This document shows positions 62,135-64,000 of a stretch of 64,000 nucleotides of DNA, one piece after another. The position numbers and the translations under genes are program-made. The notes under the pieces were generated by a model, which made no database searches, had not been told where the DNA came from, and worked only from the letters and a program-made list of their open reading frames with translations. Origin of the DNA: Nocardioides panzhihuensis (GTDB lineage: Bacteria > Actinomycetota > Actinomycetes > Propionibacteriales > Nocardioidaceae); NCBI RefSeq assembly GCF_013408335.1, contig NZ_JACBZR010000001.1:4069501-4133500 (forward strand), read 5' to 3'. Every line of letters begins with the position of its first letter. Position 1 is the stretch's first letter.

Positions 62135-63109
62135 TCAGGCGTGACCGTCGAACATCGAGGTCACCGAGCCGTCCTCGAAGACCTCACGGATTGCGCGGGC
62201 GAGCATGGGGGCGATGGAGAGCGTGGTGAGCTTGTCGAACTGCTTCTCCTCCGGCACCGGGAGTGTGTTGGTGATGACGACCTCGAGGGCCGTGGAGTTC
62301 TTGAGCCGGTCGACGGCCGGGTCCGAGAGGATCGCGTGGGTGGCGCAGATGATCACACCGGCCGCACCCTCGGCCATGATCGCGTCGGCGGCCTTCACGA
62401 TCGTGCCGCCGGTGTCGATCATGTCGTCGGTCAGGATGCAGATGCGGTCCTTGACCTCGCCCACGACACGGTTGGCGACGGTCTCGTTGGGCCGGTTGAT
62501 GTCGCGGGTCTTGTGGATGAACGCCAGCGGCGCCCCACCGAGACGCGCCGCCCACCGCTCGGCGACCTTGATCCGGCCGGCGTCGGGCGACACGACCGCG
62601 AGCGGCTGGTTGCCGTACTTGTCCTTGATGTAGTCGGTCAGCAGCGGCAGCGCCATCAGGTGGTCGACAGGGCCGTCGAAGTAGCCCTGGAGCTGGTCGG
62701 CGTGGAGGTCGACGGAGATGATCCGGTCCGCACCCGCGGTCTTGAACATGTCAGCGACCAGACGCGCCGAGATCGGCTCGCGACCACGGTGCTTCTTGTC
62801 CTGGCGGGAGTAGCCCCAGAACGGCATGACGACGGTGATCCGCTTGGCCGAGGCCCGCTTCAGCGCGTCGACCATGATCAGGTGCTCCATGAGCCACTGG
62901 TTGATCGGCGCCGTGTGCGACTGGATGACGAACGCGTCCGAACCGCGCACCGACTCCTCGTAGCGTACGTAGATCTCGGAGTTAGCGAAGTCGTAGGCCG
63001 CGGTCGGTGTCAGCTTCGTCCCAAGCAGGTCAGCGACCTCCTCGGCCAAGACCGGGTGAGCCCGGCCGCTGAAGAGCATCAACTGCTTCTCGGTGGTGCG
63101 CTTGGTCAT
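62135..63109 (-). CDS. prs: Ribose-phosphate pyrophosphokinase (PRPP synthetase)
   Basis: 324-aa enzyme making PRPP from ribose-5-P and ATP for nucleotide, His and Trp synthesis. Start ATG 63109 by fit to the family N-terminus (KQLMLFSGRAHPVLAEEVA). The signature ISVDLHADQLQGYFDGPVDHL, the flexible-loop SRQDKKHRGREPI and the PRPP-binding DDMIDTGGTI are intact. 74 bp downstream of glmU, the standard order; rplY-pth, expected next, is displaced to 52.8-54.0 kb. Confidence 0.97.
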   Translation of the reverse strand: MTKRTTEKQLMLFSGRAHPVLAEEVADLLGTKLTPTAAYDFANSEIYVRYEESVRGSDAFVIQSHTAPINQWLMEHLIMVDALKRASAKRITVVMPFWGYSRQDKKHRGREPISARLVADMFKTAGADRIISVDLHADQLQGYFDGPVDHLMALPLLTDYIKDKYGNQPLAVVSPDAGRIKVAERWAARLGGAPLAFIHKTRDINRPNETVANRVVGEVKDRICILTDDMIDTGGTIVKAADAIMAEGAAGVIICATHAILSDPAVDRLKNSTALEVVITNTLPVPEEKQFDKLTTLSIAPMLARAIREVFEDGSVTSMFDGHA

Positions 63110-63183
63110 GTGCTGGCTCCTACCCCCGGGGTCACTGCTCTTGGATTCTCCATCAACTACACCGCCTGACCCAACCCCCGACG

Positions 63184-64000
63184 TCACTCCCCTGTCGCCA
63201 GGGGTTCACCGATGATGGGTACGCCGGCCTCGAGCGCCTCCTCGGCAGCGGCAGCCTGCGGCGTGCCTGCCCTCCTCGACAGCGCCCATCCCTCGATGGT
63301 CCGCTGCTGACCTGCAGAGACGGCCAGCGCACCGGCCGGCACGTCCTCCCGGATCAGGGCCTGGCCACCGGTCGCCGCACCGTCTCCGACGACCACCGGA
63401 GCGACGAAGGTCACACCAGACCCCGACTTCACGTGGCGTCCGATCCGGGTCTTGTGCTTGTTGACCCCGTCGTAGTTGGCGAAGATCGTCCCGGCCCCGA
63501 TGTTGGAGCCCTCCCCGATCGTCGCGTCTCCGACGTAGGACAGGTGCGGCACCTTGGCACCGACGCCGATCGTCGAGTTCTTGACCTCGACGAAGCCGCC
63601 GATCTTGCCCTCTTCGCCGAGCACCGTGCCCGGGCGCAGGTACGAGAACGGCCCGACCTCGGCACCGGGTCCGACGACGGCGAGCTCTGCCTGCGTACGC
63701 ACCACCCGGGCGCCGTGGCCGACCTCGGTGTCCTTCAGCGTGCAGTCGGGGCCGACCACCGCGTCCTCTTCGATCCGGGTGGCACCGATCAGCTGGGTGC
63801 CCGGCAGGATCGTGACGTCGGGCGAGAGCTCGACATCGGCGTCGATCCAGGTCGTGGCCGGGTCCATCACCGTGACCCCGTCCTTCATCCACCGGGTCAC
63901 GATCCGGTCGTTGAGGATCTTCCCCAGCGCGGCGAGCTGAGCCCGGTCGTTGGCACCCTCGGCCTCGCTGACGTCGTCGAGGACGTACGCGTCCACGCCC
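63184..64000 (-). CDS. glmU: Bifunctional UDP-GlcNAc pyrophosphorylase/acetyltransferase GlmU, 5' part outside window
   Basis: Makes UDP-N-acetylglucosamine for peptidoglycan. Only the last ~272 residues are present; the gene runs off the right edge. Visible are the end of the uridylyltransferase domain (EAEGANDRAQLAALGKILND), the linker and the left-handed beta-helix acetyltransferase domain: VGPFSYLRPGTVLGE, GGFVEVKNSTIG, HLSYVGDATIGEGSNIGAG core YVGDATIGEGSNIGAG, and FANYDGVNKHKTRIG. Upstream partner of prs. Confidence 0.95.
   Translation of the reverse strand, partial: GVDAYVLDDVSEAEGANDRAQLAALGKILNDRIVTRWMKDGVTVMDPATTWIDADVELSPDVTILPGTQLIGATRIEEDAVVGPDCTLKDTEVGHGARVVRTQAELAVVGPGAEVGPFSYLRPGTVLGEEGKIGGFVEVKNSTIGVGAKVPHLSYVGDATIGEGSNIGAGTIFANYDGVNKHKTRIGRHVKSGSGVTFVAPVVVGDGAATGGQALIREDVPAGALAVSAGQQRTIEGWALSRRAGTPQAAAAEEALEAGVPIIGEPLATGE

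Overview
High-GC actinobacterial chromosome, most likely a Nocardioides-like member of the Propionibacteriales. This rests on codon usage, a WhiB protein, F420 biosynthesis genes (cofD/cofE), LytR-CpsA-Psr proteins, MtrA/MtrB/LpqB, a DUF222-HNH gene, and the interspersed TCTCGACAAGCTCGACCACCG repeat. No rRNA, tRNA or CRISPR array was seen. Gene order broadly follows the Mycobacterium tuberculosis region running from lpqB-mtrB-mtrA-sahH through the manB genes and whiB2 to fbiA/fbiB and manC.

Layout. 1-4.7 kb: lpqB (partial), mtrB, mtrA and ahcY. 4.8-7.4 kb: a serine hydrolase and a flavin monooxygenase behind a KstR-like operator. 7.4-10.3 kb: a DUF808 protein and two tandem orphan solute-binding proteins. 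10.5-19.8 kb: mannose metabolism (SIS-domain protein, Trm112-like protein, phosphomannomutase), DUF3499, a zincin-like protein, DUF5719, a giant membrane glycosyltransferase and WhiB. 20.1-24.2 kb: cofD, cofE, a DUF3105 protein and manC. 24.2-36.4 kb: an envelope-polysaccharide island with a PGRP amidase, a Wzt/Wzm exporter, GlfT2, Glf, two GlfT1-like transferases and two LCP proteins. 36.5-46.4 kb: an ABC-2 exporter, a NarL-type two-component system, an enoyl-CoA hydratase, a compact MerR regulon, gntK, a dienelactone hydrolase, an SRPBCC protein and a CysQ-like phosphatase. 46.4-52.8 kb: a Ser/Thr kinase with a NIT-like ectodomain, a polyprenyl sugar-phosphate transferase and a cluster of LuxR-type regulators. 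52.8-64 kb: pth-rplY, separated from prs-glmU by about 8 kb holding pepN, an LCP gene, an Imm5-like gene, repeats, and a DUF222-HNH gene broken by an IS110-family element.

Mannose genes (manB, manC) supply GDP-mannose. Glf makes UDP-galactofuranose, GlfT1/GlfT2-like enzymes would build a galactan, Wzm/Wzt would export the lipid-linked chain, and LCP proteins would attach polymers to peptidoglycan. MtrAB, WhiB and the PGRP amidase tie this to cell-wall growth and division.

Most notable signals: (1) the IS110 element, whose leader can fold as a bridge-RNA-like structure with short matches to its own ends; (2) a three-copy intergenic repeat predicted to fold as a cloverleaf, with compensatory base changes between copies; (3) a MerR regulon with two promoters of identical geometry (TTGACT-N19-CASSGT-N7-ATG); (4) a 19-bp-period inverted repeat array at 58.05-58.17 kb; (5) four copies of a CGAACGAA-NN-TTCGTTCG palindrome.
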